A stretch of 64,000 bases of DNA from Pseudomaricurvus hydrocarbonicus. Its GTDB lineage: Bacteria > Pseudomonadota > Gammaproteobacteria > Pseudomonadales > Cellvibrionaceae. The first letter of the stretch is position 1; every line of letters starts with the position of its first letter. The stretch covers positions 62,001 to 126,000 of the forward strand of contig NZ_JAAONZ010000015.1 in NCBI RefSeq assembly GCF_011602365.1, read 5' to 3'. Under the pieces are notes generated by a model that was not told the origin of the DNA, made no database searches, and saw only the letters and a list, made by a program, of their open reading frames with translations. Position numbers and translations under genes: made by a program. Of the stretch, positions 33,174 through 41,791 are shown one piece after another.

Positions 33174-33708
33174 CTATTCGTACCGTCAATGATAGGCTGA
33201 GCTTAGCCCAATCGGCTGACGCTTGTCTATTTAGATCATTAAGGAAAATCGAGGGAATGATCGAGCTGACTGGCAGGGGTTGAAACTCAGCCAGAGCGGC
33301 TGTTTTATGTACGGCTCTGGGGCCGGCGATGGTGTGAATTTATTTGCGTATTTTGCCTGTTTTTAGCGTGACTTGGCGGTCTATGGGTCATCTTTATTCA
33401 AAATCTTTCCCATCTGCCTTGAGGCTTTAACCCAAAGCCTGAGAATGACGATTTCTCGACTATTGTCTCGACTTTTTTGTTATAACTGAACAAATTTAAG
33501 ACATTGAACGTAAATAGACAGTGCAGTAGCAAATCACCCACCCAGGAGAAATTATCATCCCTTTCGGGTGGGTGGCGCTCTGAGAAAACCCTTACTTGAA
33601 CTTATTGATAATTGTCAAGATGCTTTAGCTGGCTGGGTTTTACAGTAGCACTAAGAAAACACATAAATCGTGTGGATAAATGCGTAACCGTCTGGGGAGG
33701 AAAAACCC
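33174..33708. other. 535-base intergenic region before the Rieske gene
   Basis: Divergent region between the regulator and the Rieske oxygenase. It holds the strong FNR-like box at 33605-33618. No open frame with convincing coding character and no clear stem-loop RNA was seen. Its length leaves room for promoters of both genes and possibly a small RNA, which I cannot support. Confidence 0.5.
33605..33618 (+). promoter_or_regulatory. FNR/Crp-like box TTGATAATTGTCAA
   Basis: Perfect in all eight arm bases and identical to the 14-mer at 3643. It lies 91 bases before the Rieske start (33709), close to the divergent regulator gene, so autoregulation is possible too. Confidence 0.65.
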
Positions 33709-34932
33709 GTGTTAATGAATCTGTGGTATGTGGGCGAGTGGTCCAGAAACGTTAAAGACAAGCCCGTGAAAACCAAGATCCTGGGGCAAAATCTGGTGTT
33801 ATTTCGTGATGCCGAAGGTAAGGTGAAATGTCTGGCGGATGTGTGTTTGCACCGCGGTGGTTCACTTTCCGGTGGCTGGGTCAATGAAAAGCGGGATTGT
33901 GTGGTATGTCCTTACCATGGGTGGGAATATGGAGACGGTGGTAAGTGCAAGAAAATTCCGTCCGAAGGTCCCGATTTCAAGATACCCGAGCGTTTTAAAA
34001 TCGATTCTTATCCGGTCGAAGAGCATTATGGCATGGTGTGGATCTTCATGGGGGATCTGCCCGAAGAAGAGCGCTACCCGATACCGCCATTCCCCGAGTT
34101 TGATGATCCCGAATGGCGAGCTGTGGATTCGGAATACGTTTGGAAAGCAGAGGCCGCAAGGGTGGTCGAAAATGGCATTGATATTGCCCACGCATCTTTC
34201 GTACATCCTGAGTTTGGCTATCCGGATGCCGCAGATCAAAACTTTATTGAAAAAATTGAACGTCACGAGTGGTGGGCCTCATCCAGTAACGTTATGTACC
34301 CACCGGAGTTGAACGGTGGCTTGTTCAACTGGCGCAAGAGCATTCGTAAAGACAAACAGGAAACGCGGGTCCACCCTGTCTGGTATTTGCCGGGCATGAC
34401 GGTTCGTATTCAGATCGATCTCAAGCCGGGTTGGCATATTCTAATGTTTGATGCCAACACACCGGTGGACGAACACACCACTCGTACCTTTGCTATACAG
34501 TTGCGAAGTTTCTTTAAACAGAAAATATTTGATAAGGGCTCGGTCAAACGTTTGAAGAAAGTCTTGCTGGAAGATGCGGCGATTGTGAATGAATCCAGCC
34601 CTTATTACCTTCCGGAAACACTGGTGAATGAGCTGTCGGTGAAATCCGATCGATTTATGTTTACCTTCCGTAATGCACGTCGCAAGCTGATAGAAGAAAA
34701 GGGGTGGTTAATTGATACCGATGCCCGTGATCGTTATCAGGGCCGAAAGGTGCTCACGGTACCTTGCCCGGAACGGCGTGAGGCCCTGGAAAAAGGCGAG
34801 GGATGGGTGTTTGATGCCATGCCATCGGTCGCACCGATTGTACAACCGGTAAAAATTACCGATACCCAGCCGGGGTCAGAGCACGATGTGATTGCTGCAA
34901 GCAAAGCGGCCGGAGAGGCGGTCAGCGACTGA
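33709..34932 (+). CDS. Rieske non-haem iron oxygenase, PaO/VanA-like
   Basis: A 407-residue oxygenase. The Rieske [2Fe-2S] ligands are Cys46-x-His48 (VCLHRG) and Cys67-x2-His70 (CPYHGW). The mononuclear iron site follows in NGIDIAHASFVH with Asp158, His161 and His166. The layout fits the group of pheophorbide a oxygenase, chlorophyllide a oxygenase and vanillate O-demethylase. No C-terminal membrane helices or CxxC of plant PaO are seen, so it should be soluble. PaO opens the chlorin ring at C4/C5; CAO oxidises the C7 methyl. Start GTG 33709 has GGAGG eight bases upstream; ATG 33715 is an alternative. Confidence 0.82.
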   Translation: MLMNLWYVGEWSRNVKDKPVKTKILGQNLVLFRDAEGKVKCLADVCLHRGGSLSGGWVNEKRDCVVCPYHGWEYGDGGKCKKIPSEGPDFKIPERFKIDSYPVEEHYGMVWIFMGDLPEEERYPIPPFPEFDDPEWRAVDSEYVWKAEAARVVENGIDIAHASFVHPEFGYPDAADQNFIEKIERHEWWASSSNVMYPPELNGGLFNWRKSIRKDKQETRVHPVWYLPGMTVRIQIDLKPGWHILMFDANTPVDEHTTRTFAIQLRSFFKQKIFDKGSVKRLKKVLLEDAAIVNESSPYYLPETLVNELSVKSDRFMFTFRNARRKLIEEKGWLIDTDARDRYQGRKVLTVPCPERREALEKGEGWVFDAMPSVAPIVQPVKITDTQPGSEHDVIAASKAAGEAVSD

Positions 34933-34956
34933 TTTCAGCCGCTAATGGTTAAATCG

Positions 34957-34987
34957 AAAAACGCGTTCTTTGAACGCGTTTTTTTTT
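34957..34987 (+). terminator. Intrinsic terminator after the Rieske gene
   Basis: Stem AACGCGTTC/GAACGCGTT with a three-base loop, A-run before and nine T ending at 34987. It ends the Rieske transcript 24 bases past the stop, so the SDR at 35129 needs its own promoter, consistent with its own box. Confidence 0.88.
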
Positions 34988-35018
34988 GCCGGTTTAAAGC
35001 AAATATTGTGGGCCAAAT

Positions 35019-35032
35019 TTGACATTTGGCAA
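35019..35032 (+). promoter_or_regulatory. FNR/Crp-like box TTGACATTTGGCAA
   Basis: Seven of eight arm bases match TTGA-N6-TCAA. It lies 97 bases before the SDR start at 35129, between the Rieske terminator and the SDR. Confidence 0.5.
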
Positions 35033-35128
35033 GAGCAAATCGTGAAAAGCTAGTTCACTGGTTATGTACGTCAGTGGTTATGGCTGGCCGAAATAACAAC
35101 CCTAGACACTTAATTGGAGGCTTGAACA

Positions 35129-35950
35129 GTGAAATCAGTTGTGATTACCGGAAGTACCCGGGGGATTGGTAAAGGATTGGCGGAAAACTTTCTCAAGCGT
35201 GGTTGTCACGTAACTCTCAGTGGGCGCAGCCAGGCTGCGGTGGATGAAGTCTGTGAGCAATTGAGATCAACCTACGGAAAAGACAAGGTCACCGGTAAGT
35301 CCTGCGAGATTACCTGCGTTGAAGACCTGCAAGGTCTCTGGGACCATGCCCGGCAAACGTTTGGGATGGTGGATATCTGGATCAATAACGCCGGAATCAG
35401 TATTGAACGAAAACCTCTTGATGAGCAGAGCCCCGACGATTTGATGCGAATTGTTAATACCAATTTGGGTGGCTTGTTGCTGGCTAATAAGGTCGTGCTG
35501 GCGGCAATGAAGGCCCAGGGTTTTGGTCATATGTGGAACATGGAGGGCTTCGGCAGCACGGGCCAGATGAGTATTGGCATGGTGCCCTATGGGGCAACCA
35601 AGCGAGCCGTGCATTATGTCAACCTTGCACTGCAGAAAGAAGTTAAAAACACCAATGTGCAGGTGAGTCGATTGAGCCCGGGGATTGTGGTGACCGATCT
35701 GTTGGTCGGGGACTATGACCTGGCCTCGCCTGAGTGGCAAAAGACCAAAAAAATTCTCAATATCCTCGGCGACAAGGTTGAAACCGTAACGCCGTTTCTT
35801 GTCGACGGGGTACTCGCCAGTAAAAAGTCAGGCGATACGGTGGCCTGGTTAACGACAGGAAAAGCGTTTCGTCGCTTTCTGACCGCGGCGTTTAACAAGC
35901 GTGATTTGTTCGCCGAATATGAGGCCGAATGTATACCAGCCGCTGATTGA
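35129..35950 (+). CDS. NYC1/NOL-like short-chain dehydrogenase 1
   Basis: A 273-residue SDR that resembles chlorophyll b reductase: VVITGSTRGIGKGLAENF at the start, DIWINNAGIS near 85, then WNMEGFGS before YGATKRAVHY (catalytic Tyr/Lys), LSPGIVVTDLL, and a late VAWLTTGKAF (NYC1/NOL have a similar NYLTPPRI). Plant NYC1/NOL reduce the C7-formyl of chlorophyll b to hydroxymethyl. Next to the Rieske oxygenase it may act on a formyl or keto group of a chlorin; a generic SDR role remains possible. GTG start with TTGGAGG eight bases upstream. Its stop overlaps the next FNR-like box. Confidence 0.72.
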   Translation: MKSVVITGSTRGIGKGLAENFLKRGCHVTLSGRSQAAVDEVCEQLRSTYGKDKVTGKSCEITCVEDLQGLWDHARQTFGMVDIWINNAGISIERKPLDEQSPDDLMRIVNTNLGGLLLANKVVLAAMKAQGFGHMWNMEGFGSTGQMSIGMVPYGATKRAVHYVNLALQKEVKNTNVQVSRLSPGIVVTDLLVGDYDLASPEWQKTKKILNILGDKVETVTPFLVDGVLASKKSGDTVAWLTTGKAFRRFLTAAFNKRDLFAEYEAECIPAAD

Positions 35951-35960
35951 TTATTGTCAA
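35947..35960 (+). promoter_or_regulatory. FNR/Crp-like box TTGATTATTGTCAA
   Basis: Perfect in all eight arm bases. It overlaps the SDR stop codon and lies 93 bases before the methyltransferase start at 36054, heading the seven-gene operon to 42781. Confidence 0.6.
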
Positions 35961-35969
35961 TAATTGACT

Positions 35970-35993
35970 CTATATCAAAATATTTCAATATAG
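35970..35993. promoter_or_regulatory. Near-palindrome CTATATCAAAATATTTCAATATAG
   Basis: A 24-base imperfect inverted repeat ten bases after the FNR-like box. It differs by only two bases from the perfect palindrome in the metK/RCCR-like 2 gap (49339-49362), so both are probably sites for one further regulator. Confidence 0.5.
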
Positions 35994-36053
35994 GTTCGGA
36001 TGCTTTTGGGGTAAGGTTTAGTCATCACATTGAAACATGGCCAGGAGCAGGTA

Positions 36054-36860
36054 ATGAGCAAAGCATATAACGAAATGTCCTACGTCGAAGTGGCTGCTAT
36101 CTACAACGACATCAACAACATTCCTTTAGACGCAGCCCAGACTCTGGGCAAATCCATCAGTGAGCTGGTCGGTGAGGGTGCCACAATGATGGATTTTGGC
36201 GGTGGCGCGGGGCGTATCTCGGTACCCATTGCTGCGCACACCAATATGATTGCTGTGGACATTGAACACCACATGCTCAAAGCATCGAAAAAGCTCGCAG
36301 AAGATCGCCATATCGTTGCGCGCCAGGCTGTAGGAACGGTTCTGCAAACCCCGTTTGCCAGTAATACATTTGATGCGGTCATCACCACCAACGTCTTGCA
36401 CCAGATTGAAATGTGGCGTGATGCCTTAAATGAAGCAGCTCGAGTATTGAAGCCAGAGGGGTTGTTCCTCATTGGTCGTGATGTACTGGACGAAGAGTCT
36501 TGTGCCGGTATTTTACGCAGTATGTCCCGCTACTTTACCGTGGATATCGCGCCGGAAATGAAACCTACTGATGCGGCCGGACCTGCGCTGTTCCAGAAAA
36601 TCCAGGAGATGGGTGGGTCGATGACGCGCCCAGTAGTAGCAAGCTCCTGGATTGAGAAGGTGTCGGCTAATGAGATCCTGCAGCGTATGGAAGACGGTGT
36701 TCATAACGAGACCTGGAGTTTGAGCCGAGAAGTGATTGATGAGTTGATGGCCAAGTTACGTCCGTGGGCGCAAGAAAATATTGCAGATCTGGACGCGGTG
36801 GAAGATGTTAAGTGGGAATTCCATGTCTACCCCATTTCTGGCATTGGACAGAAAGGTTAA
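36054..36860 (+). CDS. Class I SAM-dependent methyltransferase
   Basis: A 268-residue methyltransferase. Motif I is MMDFGGGAGRISVP near residue 47, followed by MIAVDIEHHML, the motif IV region FDAVITTNVLHQI and a post-motif helix VLKPEGLFLIG. The acceptor is not known. It is first in an operon with two PucC-like carriers, a Trm112-like zinc protein, MetE-like and adenosine kinase, so it may be the SAM consumer those genes support. The start at 36054 follows AGGAGCAGGTA; the ATG at 36030 is less well placed. FNR-like box and palindrome lie just upstream. Confidence 0.85.
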   Translation: MSKAYNEMSYVEVAAIYNDINNIPLDAAQTLGKSISELVGEGATMMDFGGGAGRISVPIAAHTNMIAVDIEHHMLKASKKLAEDRHIVARQAVGTVLQTPFASNTFDAVITTNVLHQIEMWRDALNEAARVLKPEGLFLIGRDVLDEESCAGILRSMSRYFTVDIAPEMKPTDAAGPALFQKIQEMGGSMTRPVVASSWIEKVSANEILQRMEDGVHNETWSLSREVIDELMAKLRPWAQENIADLDAVEDVKWEFHVYPISGIGQKG

Positions 36861-36897
36861 CGCGCTCGTTTCTCTCTAATTGCAGAAGGTACATCAT

Positions 36898-38271
36898 ATG
36901 GACAAGTTGATACTGTTCGTCAGAGCGTTTCAGTTAACATTGCCCAGGGCAGCAGCCGGTTGGTTGTTTGCCCTCTTGACCAGTAACTTCAACCGTATTG
37001 CTATTTATGAGTTGGGGATTACCGCAGTTGTGATTACAACCTTGCTCGGATTGTATCACTTCCTGTCACCGTTCCAGGTAATTTATGGACGTATTGCTGA
37101 TCGGGTACCGATATTTGGGCTACACCGTACTCCCTATGTGTTGATTGGGATGTTGATCTCAGCCGTTGCAGTGGCTGCGTTGCCCTACATTGTTGTGCCC
37201 ATGTCACAGACACCGGATGAGTTTTACTTTCTCAGCTTCCCTTATGCCACTTACATCATCGCATTTATCGTATTAGTGTTTTTTGGGATTGGTTTTGCAA
37301 TGGCTGGAGCGAATCATTTGGCTTTAGTGGCAGAAGTTATACCAGAACGCAGCCGTGGGCTGGTAACGGCACTGATCTGGACCATGTTAATTCTGGGCAT
37401 GATTCTGTCTTTGCAGTTCATTCGGGGGTACATGCCGGAATATAACGAAGACACGATGCGCTCTCTTTATCTGCTGTCCATTCCGATTGTCGGTATTGTT
37501 ACTTTACTCGGTGTTATTGGTGTAGAGCCCAGAGTCAAACCCGGTGAAAATATTGCCGCAGGCGGAAAGCTGGAAGCAGAAGAGCATGCTTCGTTAAAAG
37601 AGTTTGCGGTCGATGTCGTGCGCAACAGTACTGTGCGCAACTTTTTTCTGTTTATCTTCCTGTTCATGTTTGGTTATAGCCTGCAAGACAATATTTTGGA
37701 AGTGTTCGGTGCCGAAGTCTTGAGCATGACCGTGGGCGAAACCGGTCGCTTCCAACAGATATGGGGTGGTGGTGCCATAGTGGGTATGTTCATGATGGGC
37801 TTTCTGGTGTTTAAAGGGGGTATTTCTAAGATCGCCGCCATCAGCTTTGGTATCAGCGGCATCGGACTGTCCATGTTCTGCCTGGCTTATGGTGCTTACG
37901 AGGCTTCGCCGTCTATTGTGCACATGTCCCTTGTGGCAATGGGGTTCTTTAATGGTTTTGCGCTGGTTGGCACCTTGACCAGCATGATGGAGTTCACCAC
38001 TGATAATGAGCGCGGTGCGTATATAGGTTTGTGGGGGTTGGCCATTGCTTTTGCCAGTGGTCTCGCTTCCATAGCGGGAGGACAACTGGTGACCACTTTA
38101 ATTGAAAGTGGATGGTTCGCAGCCAGCGAAGGCTTTGCATGGATTTTTGTGCTGGAAGGCGGCATCAGTTTACTCAGCCTTGTGTTCTTGTGGCAAGTGA
38201 AAGTCGACAGTTTCCACAAAGCGATCAGTAAAGACGGTCTCAGCAACGCTATGGCTGCTGATCTCGGATAA
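36898..38271 (+). CDS. PucC/BCD-family MFS carrier 1
   Basis: A 457-residue, 12-helix protein with the hallmarks of the PucC/LhaA (bacteriochlorophyll delivery) branch of MFS: SNFNRIAIYELGI in the first helices, FQVIYGRIADRVPIFGLHRTPY in the helix 2-3 loop and YVLIGML after it. In phototrophs these proteins insert or carry bacteriochlorophyll for light-harvesting complexes. This window has no photosynthesis genes, so here it may transport a chlorin or its breakdown product across the inner membrane (inference). ATG at 36898 with GAAGGT eight bases upstream. A second copy follows 33 bases later. Confidence 0.82.
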   Translation: MDKLILFVRAFQLTLPRAAAGWLFALLTSNFNRIAIYELGITAVVITTLLGLYHFLSPFQVIYGRIADRVPIFGLHRTPYVLIGMLISAVAVAALPYIVVPMSQTPDEFYFLSFPYATYIIAFIVLVFFGIGFAMAGANHLALVAEVIPERSRGLVTALIWTMLILGMILSLQFIRGYMPEYNEDTMRSLYLLSIPIVGIVTLLGVIGVEPRVKPGENIAAGGKLEAEEHASLKEFAVDVVRNSTVRNFFLFIFLFMFGYSLQDNILEVFGAEVLSMTVGETGRFQQIWGGGAIVGMFMMGFLVFKGGISKIAAISFGISGIGLSMFCLAYGAYEASPSIVHMSLVAMGFFNGFALVGTLTSMMEFTTDNERGAYIGLWGLAIAFASGLASIAGGQLVTTLIESGWFAASEGFAWIFVLEGGISLLSLVFLWQVKVDSFHKAISKDGLSNAMAADLG

Positions 38272-38304
38272 GTCACGGTTACTGAACTACTCAGGAGATG
38301 AATA

Positions 38305-39720
38305 ATGAAAGTCAGTGAAGGTCAGGCAAAACTGCAATTTACGCTGCAAAAGATCGCCATAGCCTGGAGCTTTTGCATGGTAGTCACCAGCTTTAACCGG
38401 GTGGCAATTATTGAGATGGGTTTACCCGCAGCAATTATTTCTGTATTGATCGGTGTCTACACCCTTTTTGGTCCCTTGCAGCCGGTGATTGGCCGCATGT
38501 GCGAGCGCTGGCCGATTTTCGGTTATCGCCGTACGCCGTACATGTTACTGGGTACCCTATTGGGAGGTTGTGCCTTTCCATTGATGCCAGCGGTGCTGGT
38601 GGATATGCAGGCAGGCAGCACACTGGCTTATGTTTATTGCCTGTTGCTGTTCTGTGCCTTTGGCCTCTGTATTGCCATGCAGGCGAACGTATTTCTGGAT
38701 CTGTTGAACGATGTCACCACCAAGGAAAGCCGTTCGCGAGTGGTCACCTTGACCTGGACTGTACAGGCATTGGCCATGGCAGGCTGGGCCTGGGTGTTTG
38801 GCTTATTGATGCCCGAGTACAGTCTGGAGGCGATGCAGGATCTGTATAATCTGACCCCCTTCGTTATGTTGAGTATCACCTTTCTGGGGCTGTTCAAGCT
38901 GGAAACACCATTAAATGCCGAGCAGCTTCAGACACTTAAAAATAACCCGCCAAAACCGGTTAAACTGTTGGATCCTATGAAAGAATCCATGGCGGTACTG
39001 GGTTATAACCGTCATGCATTTTTATTTTTTGTCTTCATTATTTTTTCTTTGCTGTCGGTATTTTTGCAAGACATGCTGCAGGAGTTGTGGGCAGATGACC
39101 TGTTTGGCCTGGCTGCAGGGGAATCCACTATCTACCAGCGTTTCTACAATGGTATTCAAACGCTGGGTATGGCAGCGTGCGGTATTTTTGTTGGTGTTAC
39201 AGCAAAAAAACGCATTGCCGCCAAGCAAGCTGCAGGTGAGTCCACCGAAAATGAAAAAACCCTGCCATTTGATTTTGGAAAACGTTTAATGGTGGTGGGC
39301 GCCCTTCTGTCGATTATGGGATTTGCTTTACTTGCCTGGGCATCATGGCTGCAGAATCTGACTTTGTTCAATGCGTTCTATTGCTTTAGTGCATTCTCTC
39401 TGGGTCTGCTGGTCTTTCCATCCATCAGCTTTATGGCGGATATGACAGTTGAAGGTCAAGAGAGTAAATACCTTGGCCTGTGGAGTCTGGCACAAGTGAT
39501 TGGTTTGTTTCTGTCATTCACGGTCAGCGGTGTTCTTTACACCCTGCTGGTAGAGAGCGCCTGGTTCTCAGCCAATGTTGCCTTCGCTCTGATATTTATT
39601 TTGCAAGCATTGATGGTAGTGATGAGCTATCTGGTCGTGCGTAACGTTACCATCGAAGGTTTGCAGAATGCTGCTCAGCCTGAGCAAGACATACTTAATT
39701 CAATTCAAGCTCAGACTTGA
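38305..39720 (+). CDS. PucC/BCD-family MFS carrier 2
   Basis: A 471-residue paralogue of the preceding carrier, with about 12 helices. SFNRVAIIEMGLPAAIISVL, then PLQPVIGRMCERWPIFGYRRTPYM are typical PucC-family signatures and closer to the phototroph consensus than those of carrier 1. A central hydrophilic loop with KNNPPKPVKLLDP separates the halves. Tandem carriers may form a pair or handle different pigments (substrate and product). CAGGAG precedes the ATG. The spacing on both sides is about 35 bases, indicating one operon. Confidence 0.83.
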   Translation: MKVSEGQAKLQFTLQKIAIAWSFCMVVTSFNRVAIIEMGLPAAIISVLIGVYTLFGPLQPVIGRMCERWPIFGYRRTPYMLLGTLLGGCAFPLMPAVLVDMQAGSTLAYVYCLLLFCAFGLCIAMQANVFLDLLNDVTTKESRSRVVTLTWTVQALAMAGWAWVFGLLMPEYSLEAMQDLYNLTPFVMLSITFLGLFKLETPLNAEQLQTLKNNPPKPVKLLDPMKESMAVLGYNRHAFLFFVFIIFSLLSVFLQDMLQELWADDLFGLAAGESTIYQRFYNGIQTLGMAACGIFVGVTAKKRIAAKQAAGESTENEKTLPFDFGKRLMVVGALLSIMGFALLAWASWLQNLTLFNAFYCFSAFSLGLLVFPSISFMADMTVEGQESKYLGLWSLAQVIGLFLSFTVSGVLYTLLVESAWFSANVAFALIFILQALMVVMSYLVVRNVTIEGLQNAAQPEQDILNSIQAQT

Positions 39721-39755
39721 GGTCTGATTATTCAACTCATTGCGGGATAAAACTT

Positions 39756-39995
39756 ATGAGCACACAAGATTACACTGACATTTTGCATTGCCCCCATTGT
39801 GCAGCGCAAGAGAAAGGAACATTACGGTTGGTCAAAACCGATTGGTTAGCTTGCCAGGACTGTGAGCGTCAATACCCCATCGTGGAGGGCATTCCGGTGA
39901 TGCTGCCGGAAGAGGGTGACAAGTGGCGTGGGGTAGCCGTTGACGAATTGCCCGATATTGAAGAGCACAATCGCTTCGTCAGTGTGGCCGGTTAA
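39756..39995 (+). CDS. Trm112-like zinc-ribbon protein
   Basis: A 79-residue protein. CPHC at 12-15 and CQDC at 33-36 form a zinc knuckle, followed by ERQYPIVEGIPVMLPEE, the diagnostic end of Trm112p/YcaR proteins. In eukaryotes and archaea Trm112 activates several SAM-dependent methyltransferases; bacterial copies are less understood. In an operon with a methyltransferase and SAM-recycling genes, it is a plausible partner of the methyltransferase at 36054 (inference). ATG at 39756 is preferred over 39717, which overlaps the carrier gene. Confidence 0.8.
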   Translation: MSTQDYTDILHCPHCAAQEKGTLRLVKTDWLACQDCERQYPIVEGIPVMLPEEGDKWRGVAVDELPDIEEHNRFVSVAG

Positions 39996-40042
39996 ATGTG
40001 GATAGTGAACTTTTAGGATAATAAAAATCGAGGAATTGAAAC

Positions 40043-41155
40043 ATGTGGAATACTGACCTGTTTCCTACCCAGTTGGTGGGCAGTTACGTCAAGCCGAAGT
40101 GGCTGGCGAATCACGAGAAGGTCTACCAGAAAGAAGGTACCTGGTGGAACGTTGAGCAACCGTTATTACAAGATGCCATTGATGACGCAGTTCGCCTGGC
40201 CATTTACGATCAGAATCTGGCAGGAATGACATTTGCTACCGACGGCGAAGTACGTCGCCAAACGTTTAGTGGTCATTTTTACAATTTATCGGGCATTGAC
40301 CAGGAACAACCGGAAGAATTTACCAACTTTCACAACGATATCACCGAATACCTGAAGATGAAGCAGAAGGCCACCAACGTGGGTGCCGATCTGGCCAAAG
40401 ACGAAAAACCCAAAGAGCCTATGAAAGTGCTTTTCCCGGCCGTTCGGGAAAAAATTCAGTGGCCAGGACCCATGGTGGTGAGTGATATCCCATTCCTTAA
40501 ACGCTATGCAAATCAGCGCAGTAAAATTACTGTGATTGGACCGGTGACATTGTCCTATCGTCTGGTGGACACTGGCGTCTACGCCAACCACGCCGAACTG
40601 TGTTTTGCCATTGCTGATGCACTGAATCACGAATTAAAAGCTCTGGCTGCGGCTGGTGTGGACCTGATTCAAATCGATGAACCTGAAGTGCACTTCCGCT
40701 ACAGTCAGTGTCAGGATTTTGCCGTTGAAGCGATCAACCGTATGATCCACGGCGTTGACTGCCTGACTCAGGTGCACGTTTGCTATGGTTATTCGAAAAA
40801 TATTGCCCTCAAAGAACCTTCCCCCATTTACCCGAAAGCCGTATCGCTGATTGCCGAATCCAACATTGATGCAATCCATACCGAATACGCGCAACCGGGT
40901 CACACACCGGATTTTCTAACCTCGGTGGGTGACAAGCTGGTGGCGATTGGTGTGTTGAATCTGGATCCTCAGGGTGAAGTGGAAGAAATCGAAAATATTC
41001 GCAAGCTGATTATGGATGCCATGGACGTCGTGCCTAAGGAGCGCATCAGTTTGGCACCCGATTGTGGTATGTGGTTTCTGGATCGTGACTTTGCCTTCCG
41101 TAAAATCAAGTCCATGTGCCTGGCTGCGGACTCTCTCCGCAATCAGTTTGGATAA
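40043..41155 (+). CDS. Core (single-domain) MetE-like methionine synthase family protein
   Basis: A 370-residue protein matching the C-terminal catalytic half of cobalamin-independent methionine synthase; the N-terminal half of MetE (about 750 aa) is absent. The zinc ligands are present: His245 and Cys247 (VHVCYG), Glu281 (HTEYAQPG) and Cys341 (APDCGMW). IDEPEVHFR near 211 matches the substrate loop. Such core-MetE enzymes can use methyl donors other than folate polyglutamate. It would remethylate homocysteine, or move a methyl from a catabolic donor. Start ATG 40043 with GAGGAA upstream. Same operon as adenosine kinase. Confidence 0.85.
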   Translation: MWNTDLFPTQLVGSYVKPKWLANHEKVYQKEGTWWNVEQPLLQDAIDDAVRLAIYDQNLAGMTFATDGEVRRQTFSGHFYNLSGIDQEQPEEFTNFHNDITEYLKMKQKATNVGADLAKDEKPKEPMKVLFPAVREKIQWPGPMVVSDIPFLKRYANQRSKITVIGPVTLSYRLVDTGVYANHAELCFAIADALNHELKALAAAGVDLIQIDEPEVHFRYSQCQDFAVEAINRMIHGVDCLTQVHVCYGYSKNIALKEPSPIYPKAVSLIAESNIDAIHTEYAQPGHTPDFLTSVGDKLVAIGVLNLDPQGEVEEIENIRKLIMDAMDVVPKERISLAPDCGMWFLDRDFAFRKIKSMCLAADSLRNQFG

Positions 41156-41166
41156 GTGGAGGCATT

Positions 41167-41754
41167 GTGAATTACGGCGATCAATTGCGTGATTGCGTCA
41201 GTGTATTGCAGCTGGATATAGTCGAGGGAGCCGCTATGGCTCCTCATGACATTCAGGTTCAGCTCTATCGTGACCACGTCGATTTCAAGGTGCTGGATCA
41301 GTTGGACCAACACTTTAAACAACAAACTCCGATTCCCGAGCATGCGGCAGACAGCTTTACGGCGTTCATTCTTAGTAAGCCTCTGCGGATGGATAGCACA
41401 CTGGTGCTGCACGCCATGCAATGCCTAAATGAACAGGGCGAGCCGAATGGCGAACTCTGGGTTAAATTTAAATCTACCCGGTCTCTGACGAATTTGGACA
41501 AGGATGTGACCGAGCTGGGTTTACACGCCTTGCAATTACGAATGCTCAAAGACCAGCCCTTACCCGCTTGTGAGGCTAAAGTGGCTCCTTCTGGACCGGA
41601 ATGGTTGCGCACCGGGATTGATTTGGGAGTGGGCCTCAACGCCGGGAGTTGGCAATTGCCTGTGTTGGAAACTCCACTGGATGTGCCTGAGCGCTTTGCG
41701 GGGCATCTGTATCTGAAATTGCTGACGGTGGATCATCCCGTTTGGCATGGATAA
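41167..41754 (+). CDS. Unknown protein between MetE-like and adenosine kinase genes
   Basis: A 195-residue soluble protein I do not recognise. It has no signal or membrane segment. Runs such as DIQVQLYRDHVDFKVLDQLD and ELWVKFKSTRSL suggest alternating strands and helices. GTG at 41167 has GGAGG four bases upstream; the longer ORF overlaps the MetE-like gene by 40 bases. Its position, 11 bases after MetE-like and 37 before adenosine kinase, suggests a role with the methyl cycle or the MetE-like enzyme, possibly as an accessory subunit. Confidence 0.6.
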   Translation: MNYGDQLRDCVSVLQLDIVEGAAMAPHDIQVQLYRDHVDFKVLDQLDQHFKQQTPIPEHAADSFTAFILSKPLRMDSTLVLHAMQCLNEQGEPNGELWVKFKSTRSLTNLDKDVTELGLHALQLRMLKDQPLPACEAKVAPSGPEWLRTGIDLGVGLNAGSWQLPVLETPLDVPERFAGHLYLKLLTVDHPVWHG

Positions 41755-41791
41755 CACTGGCATGGATAACGCAATAGGAAAGGCAAACTAC

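Noticed and set aside
36898-39720. Evidence of a photosynthesis gene cluster
   Set aside because: PucC-like carriers suggested this, but no puf, puh, bch or crt gene accompanies them; all neighbours are catabolic or SAM-related.
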